A stretch of 64,000 nucleotides of DNA from Marinobacter sp. SS13-12 (GTDB lineage Bacteria > Pseudomonadota > Gammaproteobacteria > Pseudomonadales > Oleiphilaceae): the NCBI RefSeq assembly GCF_030227115.1, contig NZ_JASSUA010000005.1, positions 124,001 to 188,000 of the forward strand, read 5' to 3'. How positions within the stretch are numbered: position 1 is the stretch's first letter; each line of letters begins with the position of its first letter. Below are positions 46,966 through 56,130 of the stretch, one piece after another. Below the pieces are notes generated by a model that was not told the origin of the DNA, did no database searches, and saw only the letters and a program-made list of their open reading frames with translations. Both the position numbers and the translations under genes were made by a program.

Positions 46966-47794
46966 GCTTGTCGTCCCAGCCGTAGCTCATGATTTTTGGA
47001 TGATTTTTAATAAACTCCAAAGTTTCTGCGTCATTATTAAAGCGTCCAGTTTCATAGATAAGGTCCAGAGCTCTCGATATTCTCAGAAAGTTAAAATCAT
47101 CATGGAAGTCTTTAATTTCTGGATGAGCTTCGACCCATTGCTCCTGGGTTATAGCTAGCAGCCAAAACAGCGGACGCCACCAAGCATAGAAGAAATCACA
47201 GTTTTTGATAATATCCTTGCTATTTACTTTGAACGTGAGAATTGAGAAAAAGTTGACAAGTTCATCCAGTTTAAACCTGGCTTTCTGCTCTTCTTTTTTA
47301 AAATCTTCCATCGATTCACATTGAAATATGTCATTTAGCGAATCGTAAAATTTTTCATCAAAAGGAATTTGACCAACAACGAAGAGCCTGCTTACAACGA
47401 AGTCGCAGTAGCGTTTATCTCGAACACACCCTATCAAGACCTTCATTGAGTAGCTTTTGATCGTTTGAAAATATTCACTGCAGAATGTCTGATACAGGTC
47501 GAGGACGGCTTTCTCTTTGGAATCTGCAGCCATCATCTGGTTTGCTTCTGAGGTTCGACTCAGCTCTTCCCTTGTGTCTTTAAGCTCCTCGATCTGAAGG
47601 TAGACAGTGATAATCACGCCACCAAAAGCCAGGCCGGCAAAAAGAGCGTTCAGGCTATTAAATACATCGTTGACAGGCTGATTTGTGAATTGACTGATCT
47701 CCGGTGTAAGTGAAAAAAACCACCCACCAATCCATATCCCCAGAATTATGAAGATGACTGGAAAAGCAATTTTGTACCCTGTCTTTTTATCCAT
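46952..47794 (-). CDS. Two-TM AbiC-like (putative phage abortive infection) protein
   Basis: A 280-residue protein. Two N-terminal TM helices (about 7-30 and 45-68) are followed by a coiled coil of the form LQIEELKDTREELSRTSE and a helical cytoplasmic domain. That beginning (NALFAGLAFGGVIITVYLQ then IEEL, EEL) is characteristic of the putative AbiC family of membrane-anchored abortive-infection proteins. The C-terminal domain has several Trp-rich helices. The family is linked to phage defence only through distant homologues, so activity is inferred. A 141-nt gap before it could hold a second promoter. Confidence 0.65.
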   Translation of the reverse strand: MDKKTGYKIAFPVIFIILGIWIGGWFFSLTPEISQFTNQPVNDVFNSLNALFAGLAFGGVIITVYLQIEELKDTREELSRTSEANQMMAADSKEKAVLDLYQTFCSEYFQTIKSYSMKVLIGCVRDKRYCDFVVSRLFVVGQIPFDEKFYDSLNDIFQCESMEDFKKEEQKARFKLDELVNFFSILTFKVNSKDIIKNCDFFYAWWRPLFWLLAITQEQWVEAHPEIKDFHDDFNFLRISRALDLIYETGRFNNDAETLEFIKNHPKIMSYGWDDKHENG

Positions 47795-47935
47795 TTCTTA
47801 AACCAATCCCTTAGTTCTTTGCAATTTAATAAAATTGAGTCAAGAGTCTCTGACTTGCTGCCTCCCAATCAGTAAGCCAACCACTGCTTATTAATGTCGG
47901 CGAACAGGTCATCAGTCATCGGATTTCATGCCTCG

Positions 47936-48106
47936 CTATTGTTTTTGTTGCGGCTTCGGCGAGTCGCTGCGACTCAACTCGTCTTTCAGGCGCTGCTCCT
48001 TGAAAGCCAGCATCAGACTCTCATCTCTCTTGCCGGTTAAATGGCAGCACAGCTTTCTAATCTTCAATTTCCACAAGTCGCTGCGGTTGCTTTTAAGTCG
48101 AGACAT
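47936..48106 (-). CDS. Small basic protein (56 residues) of the NTPase operon
   Basis: Starts at an ATG whose A is the last base of the preceding gene's stop (TGATG), so translation is coupled. Sequence MSRLKSNRSDLWKLKIRKL, then CCHLTGKRDE and a polar glutamine-rich end. It is strongly basic with a CC pair. I see no family. Too short for standard gene callers, but coupling and reading-frame position support it. Confidence 0.55.
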   Translation of the reverse strand: MSRLKSNRSDLWKLKIRKLCCHLTGKRDESLMLAFKEQRLKDELSRSDSPKPQQKQ

Positions 48107-49110
48107 CAGAATTTTCCGTGTTTGGCAGGACGAGGTAGTGCACCGGAATTCATGACCAGGCTCACCTGGGCCTGATGCTCATCAACTAACTCCTGATAGA
48201 TTTCACTCAGTTCTGCCTGGGTTATCTGTCGATCGCGAAGGGCGTTGCTTATTTTTTCTGCCGTATCCGCCTGCCGCGACTCCAGTTGGGAATAGGATTG
48301 GATAAGGTCCTGTTTCTCTGGCTGCCAATCCAGTATCGGAAGCGGCCCCAACCGATACCCGAGACTTTCGGCAAATGCTTTTGCTAAGCCGCGGCTCTGG
48401 TCCAGAAACAACAGCTTGAGGAAGTTCGGAACTGACAACAGGGGGCATCGATCGGATTCCAGGGCAGCGCCGAGCACACGGTGAGAAAGGCCGTTGAGAG
48501 ATGAACCCTGCTGCCTCAGGTTTTGCAACTTTACTCGGACATTACACTGAAAAATTTCATAGCGTTTCCTCCAGTCTGCATCGGCATCAACAATGCCGCC
48601 CCCCTGCCTGGCGAGACACGCCTGCTCAAGCTTGAACAATAGCGAGAGGCTTTCACAAAAATCTTCGTAGATTTCTCTGAGTAAAGATTGGCGGGCACCA
48701 TCGACCGTCTCCTTCGTTGTCCTGTTGATAACCGACACAAGAAGGTGTTGTGTTTCAGCTAGTTCACCGTTGCGATCACTGAAAGCCCCGAGCAAGTCCG
48801 CCTGAGGATCCTCGGTGAACAGGGGCAGTGGTGCAATCAACAAATCCAGTTGCCGGCAGATCGAATGGAGTACAGGTTTGTTATTGATGAGATCCAGAAC
48901 ACTCCAGAACTCGTCCAGTCTGAGGTGATGAGTATCGGTGGAAGGAGTGAGTGCATTTTGAAAAGAACCGGCAGAAGTTCTTACGGGCCGCCCTTGCTGC
49001 AACATATCCCGATGTAACGCCGCAGCCTTCCGACCACAAGAGTTCAACGCGGTTCTAAGCTCCAGAGATACCTGATAATGCCATTCGTCCAGCGTAGCCC
49101 AGGTAAGCAT
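48106..49110 (-). CDS. Unknown 334-residue helical protein of the NTPase operon
   Basis: A soluble, predominantly helical protein with many leucines and several cysteines spread along its length. No TM helix or catalytic motif is evident. A C-terminal coiled-coil-prone segment (SQLESRQADTAEKISNAL, then ITQAELSEIYQELVDEHQ) suggests protein-protein contact. It follows the TerB-like gene by 8 nt and overlaps the small basic protein's start. Family unknown; a scaffold between the TerB-like protein and the rest of the system would be a reasonable guess only. Confidence 0.7.
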   Translation of the reverse strand: MLTWATLDEWHYQVSLELRTALNSCGRKAAALHRDMLQQGRPVRTSAGSFQNALTPSTDTHHLRLDEFWSVLDLINNKPVLHSICRQLDLLIAPLPLFTEDPQADLLGAFSDRNGELAETQHLLVSVINRTTKETVDGARQSLLREIYEDFCESLSLLFKLEQACLARQGGGIVDADADWRKRYEIFQCNVRVKLQNLRQQGSSLNGLSHRVLGAALESDRCPLLSVPNFLKLLFLDQSRGLAKAFAESLGYRLGPLPILDWQPEKQDLIQSYSQLESRQADTAEKISNALRDRQITQAELSEIYQELVDEHQAQVSLVMNSGALPRPAKHGKF

Positions 49111-49118
49111 AGGTACCC

Positions 49119-49619
49119 CTATTTAGTCCTGGGTAGAAGTTCAAATACCTGCTCTATATACCTTCGTTCCGCGTCCACGATCCGGCGGGCAAACATTTCA
49201 TTTGCCCCATTCCCCATGTCAGCAGGACACGTGGCAGCAATTTCCAGGCATGCCTGGAAAAGCTTCTCCCTCTGGTAAAGAGAATCGGTTGTTGCCTTTT
49301 GCTCATTATTGCGTCTGCTAAGTAGCTCACTAGCCACCTCAAAAAAGGGCCAGAGTGTGCTCGGATCCGGTTTTTGCGCGACAAATGTTCTGTCAAAAAT
49401 GTCGATATCTGCCTGTGAGACGACTTCCATTCCTTCAGCGAGTTCAGCAAGCGCGCGGCAGTGCTCCTGTATGATCACCTGAAGCTTTGCCCGCTCGGGG
49501 ATCTGATTTCGACCATCTGCCCACATAACCTGAACAACAGGAATAACCGGGGCAAGGTAGATCAACGAGGGAGGGAGGTCGTGCTGCGACAGCAACGCTG
49601 CAAAACGGGACTGCGGCAT
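49119..49619 (-). CDS. TerB-like protein, first gene of the NTPase operon
   Basis: A 166-residue helical protein. VVQVMWADGRNQIPERAKLQ near residue 28 fits the TerB-like signature (ADG followed by a conserved Glu about five residues later, which helps bind metal). Downstream helices also fit. TerB-domain proteins occur in tellurite-resistance and stress or conflict gene clusters at the membrane. AAAGGA lies 9 nt before the ATG. An inverted repeat TTAAC-GAAG-GTTAA at 49664-49677 lies in the promoter region and could bind a regulator. Confidence 0.6.
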   Translation of the reverse strand: MPQSRFAALLSQHDLPPSLIYLAPVIPVVQVMWADGRNQIPERAKLQVIIQEHCRALAELAEGMEVVSQADIDIFDRTFVAQKPDPSTLWPFFEVASELLSRRNNEQKATTDSLYQREKLFQACLEIAATCPADMGNGANEMFARRIVDAERRYIEQVFELLPRTK

Positions 49620-50160
49620 TCGTGAATTCCTTTGTGAAACTGGCCAACCCTAATCGCACTTGATTAACGAAGGTTAACACTAGAGCACATAAGCTCCATT
49701 TCAAAGCTGAAATCCTGTTCTTTTTCAAAAAACTACAATTCGAATAAAAATTTTGACCAACTTCCTTTCTGAAAAATTGAATGGTATTTCAACACCAGAA
49801 AGCAAAGAAGTCATATCCTCCTGCCGGACTACCTCGAAAATGGCGAATAGAGGCCCTTCGTCATCCAACAAAAGACAGTCGCATGTTTTGGATCTATCGC
49901 TAGGAGGGCCAAATGAGCCGGACTCTACCCCGTTACTGCTCCCTTCTAAACGTGCCACGGGTTCTACCCCGTTCCCACGGACGGTTTTAAAACGGGACTT
50001 CCCATCGTGGGGCAGTACAAAGGTCCGCTTTCCAATGAAGCGTGCCTCTTTAGCGCGGGCTTACCAATGTTCGCTTTTGTTTAGGTGCGGACAATTTATG
50101 GTCACACTACCACGAAAATAACGGCAGACTCCCTTGGCCGACAGGAGGAGGCGAGGGGCA
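49620..50160. other. Gap between cargo and relaxase module
   Basis: 541 nt. It holds the promoter side of the NTPase operon: the inverted repeat at 49664-49677 sits about 45 nt upstream of the TerB-like start. Near 50068 it has AATGTTCGCTTTTGTTTAG, one arm of the dispersed repeat also seen at 22782, 27008 and 28047. A 77-residue minus-strand ORF (49725-49958) lacks support. The GC-rich right end leads to the transfer module. Confidence 0.45.
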
Positions 50161-50529
50161 CTAACCTTTCCACTCACAGGCTTTTTTTAGATGGGGGATC
50201 GACCGTTGCATAGCATCCGTTTCCTTCCAATCACGCTCGTAGAGAATTTCAATTTCTACCGCTTTATATTCACGATAACTAAGAAGGTCCCCAAGTTCGT
50301 AAACAACACAGGTGCAAATCTGTTGGTTGACCATTTCTTCGATGTCATTCTCAAACTCTAATTCAGCCAGGCAAACTTGAGCTAATTTGTACATGCTCGT
50401 AACCTCCCTGACCGTCTGCATATCATAATGAACGTCGTTATCGACAATATTCGCCGTACGGCCAAGACTAGGCACTACCGCGGTTCCAAAAAAAAGAGAC
50501 ACTACCGCAGCTTTCATAAGATATTTCAT
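50161..50529 (-). CDS. Exported protein of unknown function downstream of the relaxase
   Basis: A 122-residue protein with a signal peptide (LMKAAVVSLFFGTAVVPSLGR). The mature part is acidic and contains a CTCVVYELGDLL stretch with nearby cysteines and a C-terminal CEWKG. Unknown family; the small, cysteine-bearing, periplasmic profile recalls plasmid-encoded exclusion or regulatory proteins, but nothing identifies it. Its ATG overlaps the stop of the membrane-protein gene upstream (4 nt), so it belongs to the relaxase operon. Confidence 0.65.
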   Translation of the reverse strand: MKYLMKAAVVSLFFGTAVVPSLGRTANIVDNDVHYDMQTVREVTSMYKLAQVCLAELEFENDIEEMVNQQICTCVVYELGDLLSYREYKAVEIEILYERDWKETDAMQRSIPHLKKACEWKG

Positions 50530-50999
50530 AGTGAATTCCGCTCTTTTTTCGATTCCTTATTGACCGCATCCTCAAGCGTGACTTGAACAATGCCACGAAG
50601 CACACCACCCTGAGTGGCCAGAATTTCTCTCGGGAAGATCACGGGCCAAAAACAAAATCCGAAAAATCCTGCGCCAATCACCATAATCATTGGTGGTAAT
50701 ACCACTTCAACGCTTCCTACCATGAATTCAGGATTGTTGTCGGCGCTAAGCTCAGGCGTCACGAGCAGAATCGTCAAAACTGCGGCAATGACGCCTACCG
50801 CACGGATAAAGCCGCTCGCGTAATGGCAGAAAACACTAAATCCTAACGCCAGCGGTACTGCCAAAAACACACCAACCACAGCCGCTTCATTAATCCTCAG
50901 GCTTGGAAACAGCAACGCATCGGTCACAAACCACGCCCAGAGCGCCATCCCCAAGGTCGGAGCGATAACACATTTCATGAATCCCAGTGTGTAAAACAT
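50526..50999 (-). CDS. Polytopic membrane protein downstream of the relaxase
   Basis: A 157-residue protein with about four TM helices (GMALWAWFVTDALLF, VVGVFLAVPLALGFSVF, AVGVIAAVLTILLV, PPMIMVIGAGFFGFCFW). The hydrophilic C-terminal tail ends KESKKERNS. It starts 15 nt after the relaxase stop, so it is probably co-transcribed with it. It is not a recognised Tra protein. A role in entry exclusion or regulation of the coupling complex is possible but unsupported. Confidence 0.65.
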   Translation of the reverse strand: MFYTLGFMKCVIAPTLGMALWAWFVTDALLFPSLRINEAAVVGVFLAVPLALGFSVFCHYASGFIRAVGVIAAVLTILLVTPELSADNNPEFMVGSVEVVLPPMIMVIGAGFFGFCFWPVIFPREILATQGGVLRGIVQVTLEDAVNKESKKERNSL

Positions 51000-51014
51000 C
51001 GTTTAAATCTCCCT

Positions 51015-53804
51015 CTAAAGCGACAAGCCCTTATCTGGTCCGCCTTTTCCTCGTCCCAGAGTCTTGTCGACAATTTCCTTAACTTTATGCGTAACCTTTT
51101 CCATTCTGGTCTCTTTCACCAGTCCATCCGCCGCAAACATTTTGTCGACGCTCACATTGCGGCCTTCTAGCGCACTGGTCTTCTCACCAGTACGTTCCTC
51201 GATGCCCTTGCTCAGTTTCGCTTTATCATCAGTGTAAATCCGAGCATCTTCTTTCGCTCGTGACAGGCCCACATAAAACGACTTCTGATTGATCAGATTC
51301 CGACGCCAACTTTCTGCTAAAGCCATAGCCGATCGATACGTCTGACCCTGGGCCGAAACGATCGTGCTGGCGTAGCCGTGATCCCAGTGCTTCTCTTTGT
51401 TCAGATCCAGGGTCATTCGGCGGCCGTCCTGAAATTTAACAATAGCCGTCGAGCCTTCCATCCGCTCTACTTCGCCCTTGGCACCATTTTTCAAATCCCG
51501 ATCCTTGTCGGTTTTTGTCAGCCGGATTTTGTCGCCTTCAGCGAGCTTCTTTTCCTCTTCACGATAGACCTCGACACCATGTTTGGCGCGACCGGCAACC
51601 TTATCGGGTCGCCATTCGACTTCTCGCCCCTCTTTGTTCTGATATACCACTTTTTCGCCTTCAACACGGAGGACTTTCACCACATCATTGCGCTCAACCT
51701 CAAGGGTTTTGAAATCACGGGAAAACTGCACCAGGTCTCCTTTCTGATAACCCCGCGAACTTCCCTTCTCCATCCGTGTCAGGCCCAGACTGACCAGCGC
51801 CTTGAATTCAGCCTTGTCCTTACCAAGCTCACCGTTTTGTTGCAGCTTCTCTCGGATCCCCTGGTTAACCACACCACGGGTTTCGTTATCGGGCACCATC
51901 AACAGAGTCTCGGAACGATCTTTGGCACTCATGCCGGCATAGTCATCGATAACGCGATTAACCAACGCTCCTCGGTCAGCCTCTTCGTGAATCCGTCCTG
52001 CGACGTTCTTCATGGCCTTGGCCGCATGGCCTATCATCGCGTCTTTCACGGCCTGCAGGAGCAACGGACTGTTCTTCTGCCGCTGAATCTCTGTCATCTG
52101 CGCCGTCTTCATTCCACCTCGCACCAGCTGGGCAAATGGCTTACCCCACTCCACGGCTCCAATCTGAGCATGGTCACCAATCAGCGCGACACGAGCGCCT
52201 TCTTTTCTCGCAAAGGTCAAAAGATCGGCCATCTGATTCGCGTTCACCAGAGAGCCCTCATCCACTACCCAAAGCTTCTTCTGATCAAGACCCTTGCCGC
52301 CCTTACCCTCTTCCTCTCTGGCCATCGTAAACAAGTGGCTGGCAAGCGTTTGGCTTCGAATTCCCGAGCCCTCCATTAAAGAGTCACTGGCTGAGCCAGT
52401 TGGCGCGAAACCACGAACCGAATAACCTTTGTTTTCGGCAACCTCTCGCACCGCAGACAGCATGTAGGTCTTGCCCGTCCCGGCATAACCCTGCACCCCT
52501 ACAACCCGATCTTTGCCATTCAGGATCGTCTCAGCGGCCTCCTGCTGGCCCTTCGTGAACCCCAGAGACTGGCCAAATTCCTTCACTGCCCCTTTACCGG
52601 AAATCGGCTTTAATTCGTTCTGACCCGTCTTCACCAGATCTACTATGTACCGCTCTTTCTTCAGCGCCTGTGGCGTCGTCAGATAGGCCTCGTCCTTATC
52701 AATGCCGGTGGCATGAAGCAGCACTTTCTCCTGCTTTAAATCGACGATCGCTTTCTCAACATCCTTAATACTGTGATGGCCAATACCCCACGCCAGCGTC
52801 ATTTTTGTGAGCTCACCCTGAGAAAATACCGCCTCGCGCTCAGCCAATTTCTTATAGGCAAAAATGGCGTCGTCCTTGGCCCTTTCCAGTGGTGCCTTAT
52901 CCAATTCCACTTTGGCCTCCGGTATTTTCGGAACGGATAGGCCCGCTTCCTTCAGCTCCCCGCTCCAACGATCCTGCAACACATCCTCTGTGGTCGATTG
53001 CTTGGAATCACGAGTCATCAATGACGCTTGATCCATCGCTTTCGCGCCCTCAAGGCCGCGCTCTTTGGCGGCTGCCTCGATGTCTTTGCGTCGTTTGGAG
53101 TAAAGATCTCGCAATTCCGGAGAGACTTCTGCGAGCTCAAACGTGCCGTTCTTACCAGGAACGACGGTGTAACCCAATTCATCCGCCTTGATGGCAAGCT
53201 CCGACCGATAGACCTGACCTGCCGCAACGTTCGGGTCATACATCTTGCGACTCTCAATGGAGCGCCAGAGCCCATCGTCTCTTAACGTGGCATTCAGAAT
53301 CACACTATGGGTGTGCAATTGCGGATCCAGAGCGCGACTGGTGGTGTGGGTAAACGTCGCCGCCGCCAGGTTCTCGGTACGCACAAACTGTGACACGCCA
53401 TCAGCCGTATTCCTCGCCCCAACCAACTTGTCTTCCACGTAGCCAAGCGCGGTTTTAACCGCATCTTTGTGCGCTTCCATCAGGCGCTCATCGCCGCCCA
53501 TTAAAGCCATGATCGAAACGGATTTTGGTGCCGAAAACGTAAAATCCCAACCAGGCTTATGCTCTAATCCACCATTGCCGTCAGATCGCCCCAGCACATC
53601 GCCAGTGGGCAATCGCCCTTCCAAGGCGTTCTGGAATACTTTTAAATCCACCTCGCCTTCCAGGCCCATTAAAGCCGCTCCTTTACCGACCCATTCGCTC
53701 GGGATCGCCTCCTTTTCTCCATTCTCATCTTTGCCGTAGTAATCGGCATCCTTGTAGTAAGAACCGGCTTGTTTCGCGCTTCCTAGCGCCTTGATAGAAA
53801 GCAT
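51015..53804 (-). CDS. traI: TraI/TrwC-like MobF relaxase-helicase
   Basis: A 929-residue relaxase that nicks oriT and unwinds the transferred strand. Catalytic tyrosines lie near the N-terminus (GSYYKDADYYGKD). The metal-binding histidine triad is FTHTTSRALDPQLHTHSV (near residue 155-170). The helicase half has Walker A GYAGTGKTYML (about 445) and Walker B WVVDEGSLV (about 511), plus superfamily I motifs to the C-terminus. Size and order match R388 TrwC (966 residues), not the long F TraI (1756). The 1-nt overlap with traD (TGATG) couples them. Symbol given in the F convention; trwC would be equally correct. Confidence 0.94.
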   Translation of the reverse strand: MLSIKALGSAKQAGSYYKDADYYGKDENGEKEAIPSEWVGKGAALMGLEGEVDLKVFQNALEGRLPTGDVLGRSDGNGGLEHKPGWDFTFSAPKSVSIMALMGGDERLMEAHKDAVKTALGYVEDKLVGARNTADGVSQFVRTENLAAATFTHTTSRALDPQLHTHSVILNATLRDDGLWRSIESRKMYDPNVAAGQVYRSELAIKADELGYTVVPGKNGTFELAEVSPELRDLYSKRRKDIEAAAKERGLEGAKAMDQASLMTRDSKQSTTEDVLQDRWSGELKEAGLSVPKIPEAKVELDKAPLERAKDDAIFAYKKLAEREAVFSQGELTKMTLAWGIGHHSIKDVEKAIVDLKQEKVLLHATGIDKDEAYLTTPQALKKERYIVDLVKTGQNELKPISGKGAVKEFGQSLGFTKGQQEAAETILNGKDRVVGVQGYAGTGKTYMLSAVREVAENKGYSVRGFAPTGSASDSLMEGSGIRSQTLASHLFTMAREEEGKGGKGLDQKKLWVVDEGSLVNANQMADLLTFARKEGARVALIGDHAQIGAVEWGKPFAQLVRGGMKTAQMTEIQRQKNSPLLLQAVKDAMIGHAAKAMKNVAGRIHEEADRGALVNRVIDDYAGMSAKDRSETLLMVPDNETRGVVNQGIREKLQQNGELGKDKAEFKALVSLGLTRMEKGSSRGYQKGDLVQFSRDFKTLEVERNDVVKVLRVEGEKVVYQNKEGREVEWRPDKVAGRAKHGVEVYREEEKKLAEGDKIRLTKTDKDRDLKNGAKGEVERMEGSTAIVKFQDGRRMTLDLNKEKHWDHGYASTIVSAQGQTYRSAMALAESWRRNLINQKSFYVGLSRAKEDARIYTDDKAKLSKGIEERTGEKTSALEGRNVSVDKMFAADGLVKETRMEKVTHKVKEIVDKTLGRGKGGPDKGLSL

Positions 53805-55651
53805 CAGAGAAGTGCTCCATCCACATAGTTATTGGGCTTCGGCTTGCCCGTAGCTTTCGTCTCTGCGTCCTCAATCAGATCTATCTGACCCGATTCCACC
53901 TTCGCCGCCGGTACTGCAACCGGTATCGGCCTCAAGTCCCTCGGCACAAAGCCTTCAGCAATCTTTTTGTATGCCTTCCTCTTGAGCTTGAACTGCGCCA
54001 CTGGGAAAGACCGACCAAGCTTCAAATAACCAACAAGATCCGGCAAAAACTGAATCTCTGTGGGCAAGACAATCGGTCGAACATGGCGCTGGCGATTCAG
54101 TGATACCCCGTCCCGAATGTCGTTCACACCGTAAGAAATCCCCTCATTTGTCTCCAACTGCTCGATGCTGCCCAGGCCGAGACTGGCCCACTTCGCGGAA
54201 CGTTCTTCATTGAATCGGAAGACCGCCCAGGTGGAGCACATACCGGCCAGCGTATCGGCCTCATCCCGCCCATAAATCGAAACCATCTGCGGGTAACTTT
54301 GCACCCCCAGCACACCGCACCCGCCAAACTTCCTCGACTGCGCCAGGGTGTCGGTAATGGTGGGCAACCGGTTCAGACTTGGAAGCTCATCAATGAGCAA
54401 CCAAATTCGCCTGTCCCGACACGGCTCCATCGACAAAATCGCGGACGATGCTGTATCCAACCAAGCCGTGATCAGCGGCTTTACTACGTCCTTCTGATCG
54501 TCTTTGCGCGTGATGAAGATCCACTGGTCCCCGTCATCGTTCCTGACCCATTCCTTGATTGAAAAGGTATTACCGCCGTCCTGCAGGTATTTTAGTGGCC
54601 GCGTGTAGGTCGCCAAGACAGCCCGGACAGATGACGCCATTTTTTCAGCCCCTTCAGACAGAATTGACGCACCCTCAGTCCCTTTCAAAAAGCCTATGAT
54701 CTCGTCCAGATCAGTGTTTAGAATCTTATCCACGAGCAACTTGTTAGACCGCTGTGGGTGATCAGCCAGCTTTCTCGCAATGGCCGCAAATACAATTCGC
54801 GCCGCAGTCGCCCAGAACGGATCGTTAGACTTCTGATCCGGAATGAACGAGGTCGCCAACTGATCAAATTCGTAATCCTCTTTACACTCAGTCCAGACAT
54901 CCCACGCTCGGCCCCGTGCATCAAATGGACTAAGAATGACGTCATGCCCCTCTCGGTAGAATGTCTCCACCATCTGACCGGACGGGTCATACACAATGGC
55001 CCGCTGGCCACGCTTGCGAATGACCTCTCCCATTTCGTTGTAGGTCACAGACTTGCCGGTACCAGGCGCACCGACAATCAGAAAATGCGCCGGCTCCGAC
55101 TCTTTCGGAATGGGAATTCGCGCAACCGTCAGCCCATCCGTTTTGGCGCTCCGCTTGATCTCTTTTGTGAGCTCTTTGGGATCCACCAATTTGCCGCCCC
55201 GCACAAATTCCTCGTTGGCAAAGTCCTCTCCCGTGCTATTCAAGAATCGCCAAACCACCAGGCCAAAAATAGCCAAGCCAAGAACCCCGAACACGACGCC
55301 ATACGCCAGCGCCGTGGTGCTTTGATCGAGCGCCCGATGTATCTCTGAATTCCGCAGAAAACCCACCGCAGGGATCGCTCTTCTCCGGCCATCCGGATAA
55401 GTAATCGAGACGGTCGCATCCTCGATCTTCAGGCCTTCATATTTCACATAGGCCTCCATATACCCCACCGCTAGAGATCGCTCTATCGGTGTCGTCTTCA
55501 TCCAGTAAGTCACTGCGAGAGTCGTAATGAACAGAATCACGCACAGCCTGGAGAACTGGACTACGACCTGCCAGATCATCCGGAAGTAATGGATGGTGGT
55601 CTGACCGCCCCGCGTAAAGTTGCCGATATTCGAGCCCCTGAAAATACTCAT
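53804..55651 (-). CDS. traD: Type IV coupling protein TraD/TrwB
   Basis: A 615-residue membrane ATPase that links the relaxosome to the secretion channel. Two N-terminal TM helices (about 30-50 and 115-135) are followed by a RecA-like domain with Walker A VGAPGTGKSVTYNE (about 200) and Walker B IWLLIDELPSLNRLP (about 416). The LGVQSYPQM motif is also seen. The C-terminal tail is short compared with F TraD and resembles TrwB. It begins right after the stop of the ribbon-helix-helix gene and overlaps the relaxase gene. Confidence 0.94.
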   Translation of the reverse strand: MSIFRGSNIGNFTRGGQTTIHYFRMIWQVVVQFSRLCVILFITTLAVTYWMKTTPIERSLAVGYMEAYVKYEGLKIEDATVSITYPDGRRRAIPAVGFLRNSEIHRALDQSTTALAYGVVFGVLGLAIFGLVVWRFLNSTGEDFANEEFVRGGKLVDPKELTKEIKRSAKTDGLTVARIPIPKESEPAHFLIVGAPGTGKSVTYNEMGEVIRKRGQRAIVYDPSGQMVETFYREGHDVILSPFDARGRAWDVWTECKEDYEFDQLATSFIPDQKSNDPFWATAARIVFAAIARKLADHPQRSNKLLVDKILNTDLDEIIGFLKGTEGASILSEGAEKMASSVRAVLATYTRPLKYLQDGGNTFSIKEWVRNDDGDQWIFITRKDDQKDVVKPLITAWLDTASSAILSMEPCRDRRIWLLIDELPSLNRLPTITDTLAQSRKFGGCGVLGVQSYPQMVSIYGRDEADTLAGMCSTWAVFRFNEERSAKWASLGLGSIEQLETNEGISYGVNDIRDGVSLNRQRHVRPIVLPTEIQFLPDLVGYLKLGRSFPVAQFKLKRKAYKKIAEGFVPRDLRPIPVAVPAAKVESGQIDLIEDAETKATGKPKPNNYVDGALL

Positions 55652-55933
55652 CTATATAACCCCCATCCTTGCGAGCATGGAGCGCGCATCTTCTCGCGCC
55701 TCCTCAATAAGACTTTCACTTTGGTTGCCGGCAACCCTCTGAGTAAGACACAGCGCCTGCACACCAATCTTGATTAACGCATCTATCTGGGCCTGGGTGC
55801 CTTCACTGGCAGCAACGCCACGCTCAATGAGGATCCGCCACATTTCAGCTTCGGTGGCGATCCCTCGCCTTTTGGCTTCCTGTTTAACAAACGCAATCGT
55901 GTCTTCAGACACTCGAATAGAAACAGCTCTCAC
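55652..55933 (-). CDS. TrwA-like ribbon-helix-helix relaxosome protein
   Basis: A 93-residue DNA-binding protein. The N-terminus AVSIRVSEDTIAFVKQEAKRRG is a ribbon-helix-helix (RHH) unit. The C-terminal half is a helical multimerisation region. In R388, trwA precedes trwB-trwC, binds oriT, stimulates nicking and represses its own promoter; same order here. The start is GTG at 55933, supported by AAGGAG 8 nt upstream. The inverted repeat TTTATAT/ATATAAA immediately upstream (55953-55980) is a plausible binding site. Confidence 0.8.
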   Translation of the reverse strand: MRAVSIRVSEDTIAFVKQEAKRRGIATEAEMWRILIERGVAASEGTQAQIDALIKIGVQALCLTQRVAGNQSESLIEEAREDARSMLARMGVI

Positions 55934-55952
55934 GGTAGGGGCTCCTTATAGC

Positions 55953-55980
55953 TTTATATCTTTTCATATACTAATATAAA
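55953..55980. promoter_or_regulatory. Inverted repeat upstream of the RHH gene (candidate operator)
   Basis: TTTATAT (55953-55959) and ATATAAA (55974-55980), 7-bp arms with a 14-nt spacer, 20 nt before the GTG start. Position and AT content fit autoregulation by the RHH protein and may overlap its promoter. Confidence 0.5.
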
Positions 55981-55989
55981 GCCCGTATG

Positions 55990-56130
55990 CGCGCCAGCAC
56001 TACTGAAATCAGGGCACGTACTCGGAAGTGCATACCGCATCGCCCGCAGGGCGTATGCGCTCCATCCCTTGTGCCACAAGGGATGGAGTAAAGCAGCGCA
56101 AGCTGCGTAGGGTGTGACGAAACCACGGCG
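55990..56130 (+). other. Candidate origin of transfer (oriT)
   Basis: Between the RHH gene and a divergent gene. Perfect 12-bp palindrome CTCCATCCCTTG-TGCCA-CAAGGGATGGAG (56060-56088), then GCAGC-GCAA-GCTGC hairpin (56093-56106) followed at once by GTAGGGTGTGACG. F oriT has a hairpin followed by CGTGGGGTGTGGTGC, with nic in GGTGTG. By analogy nic would be near 56114-56118 on the plus strand, so the leading region would be to the right. The other arms (GCGTATGCGC, ACGTACTCGGAAGTGC) may bind accessory proteins. nic itself is inferred. Confidence 0.55.

Noticed and set aside
49725..49958. 77-residue minus-strand ORF between cargo and relaxase module
   Set aside because: No ribosome-binding site or recognisable composition; overlaps the regulatory region of the NTPase operon.
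51378..52379. 333-residue plus-strand ORF opposite the relaxase
   Set aside because: Antisense to traI, whose motifs are clear.
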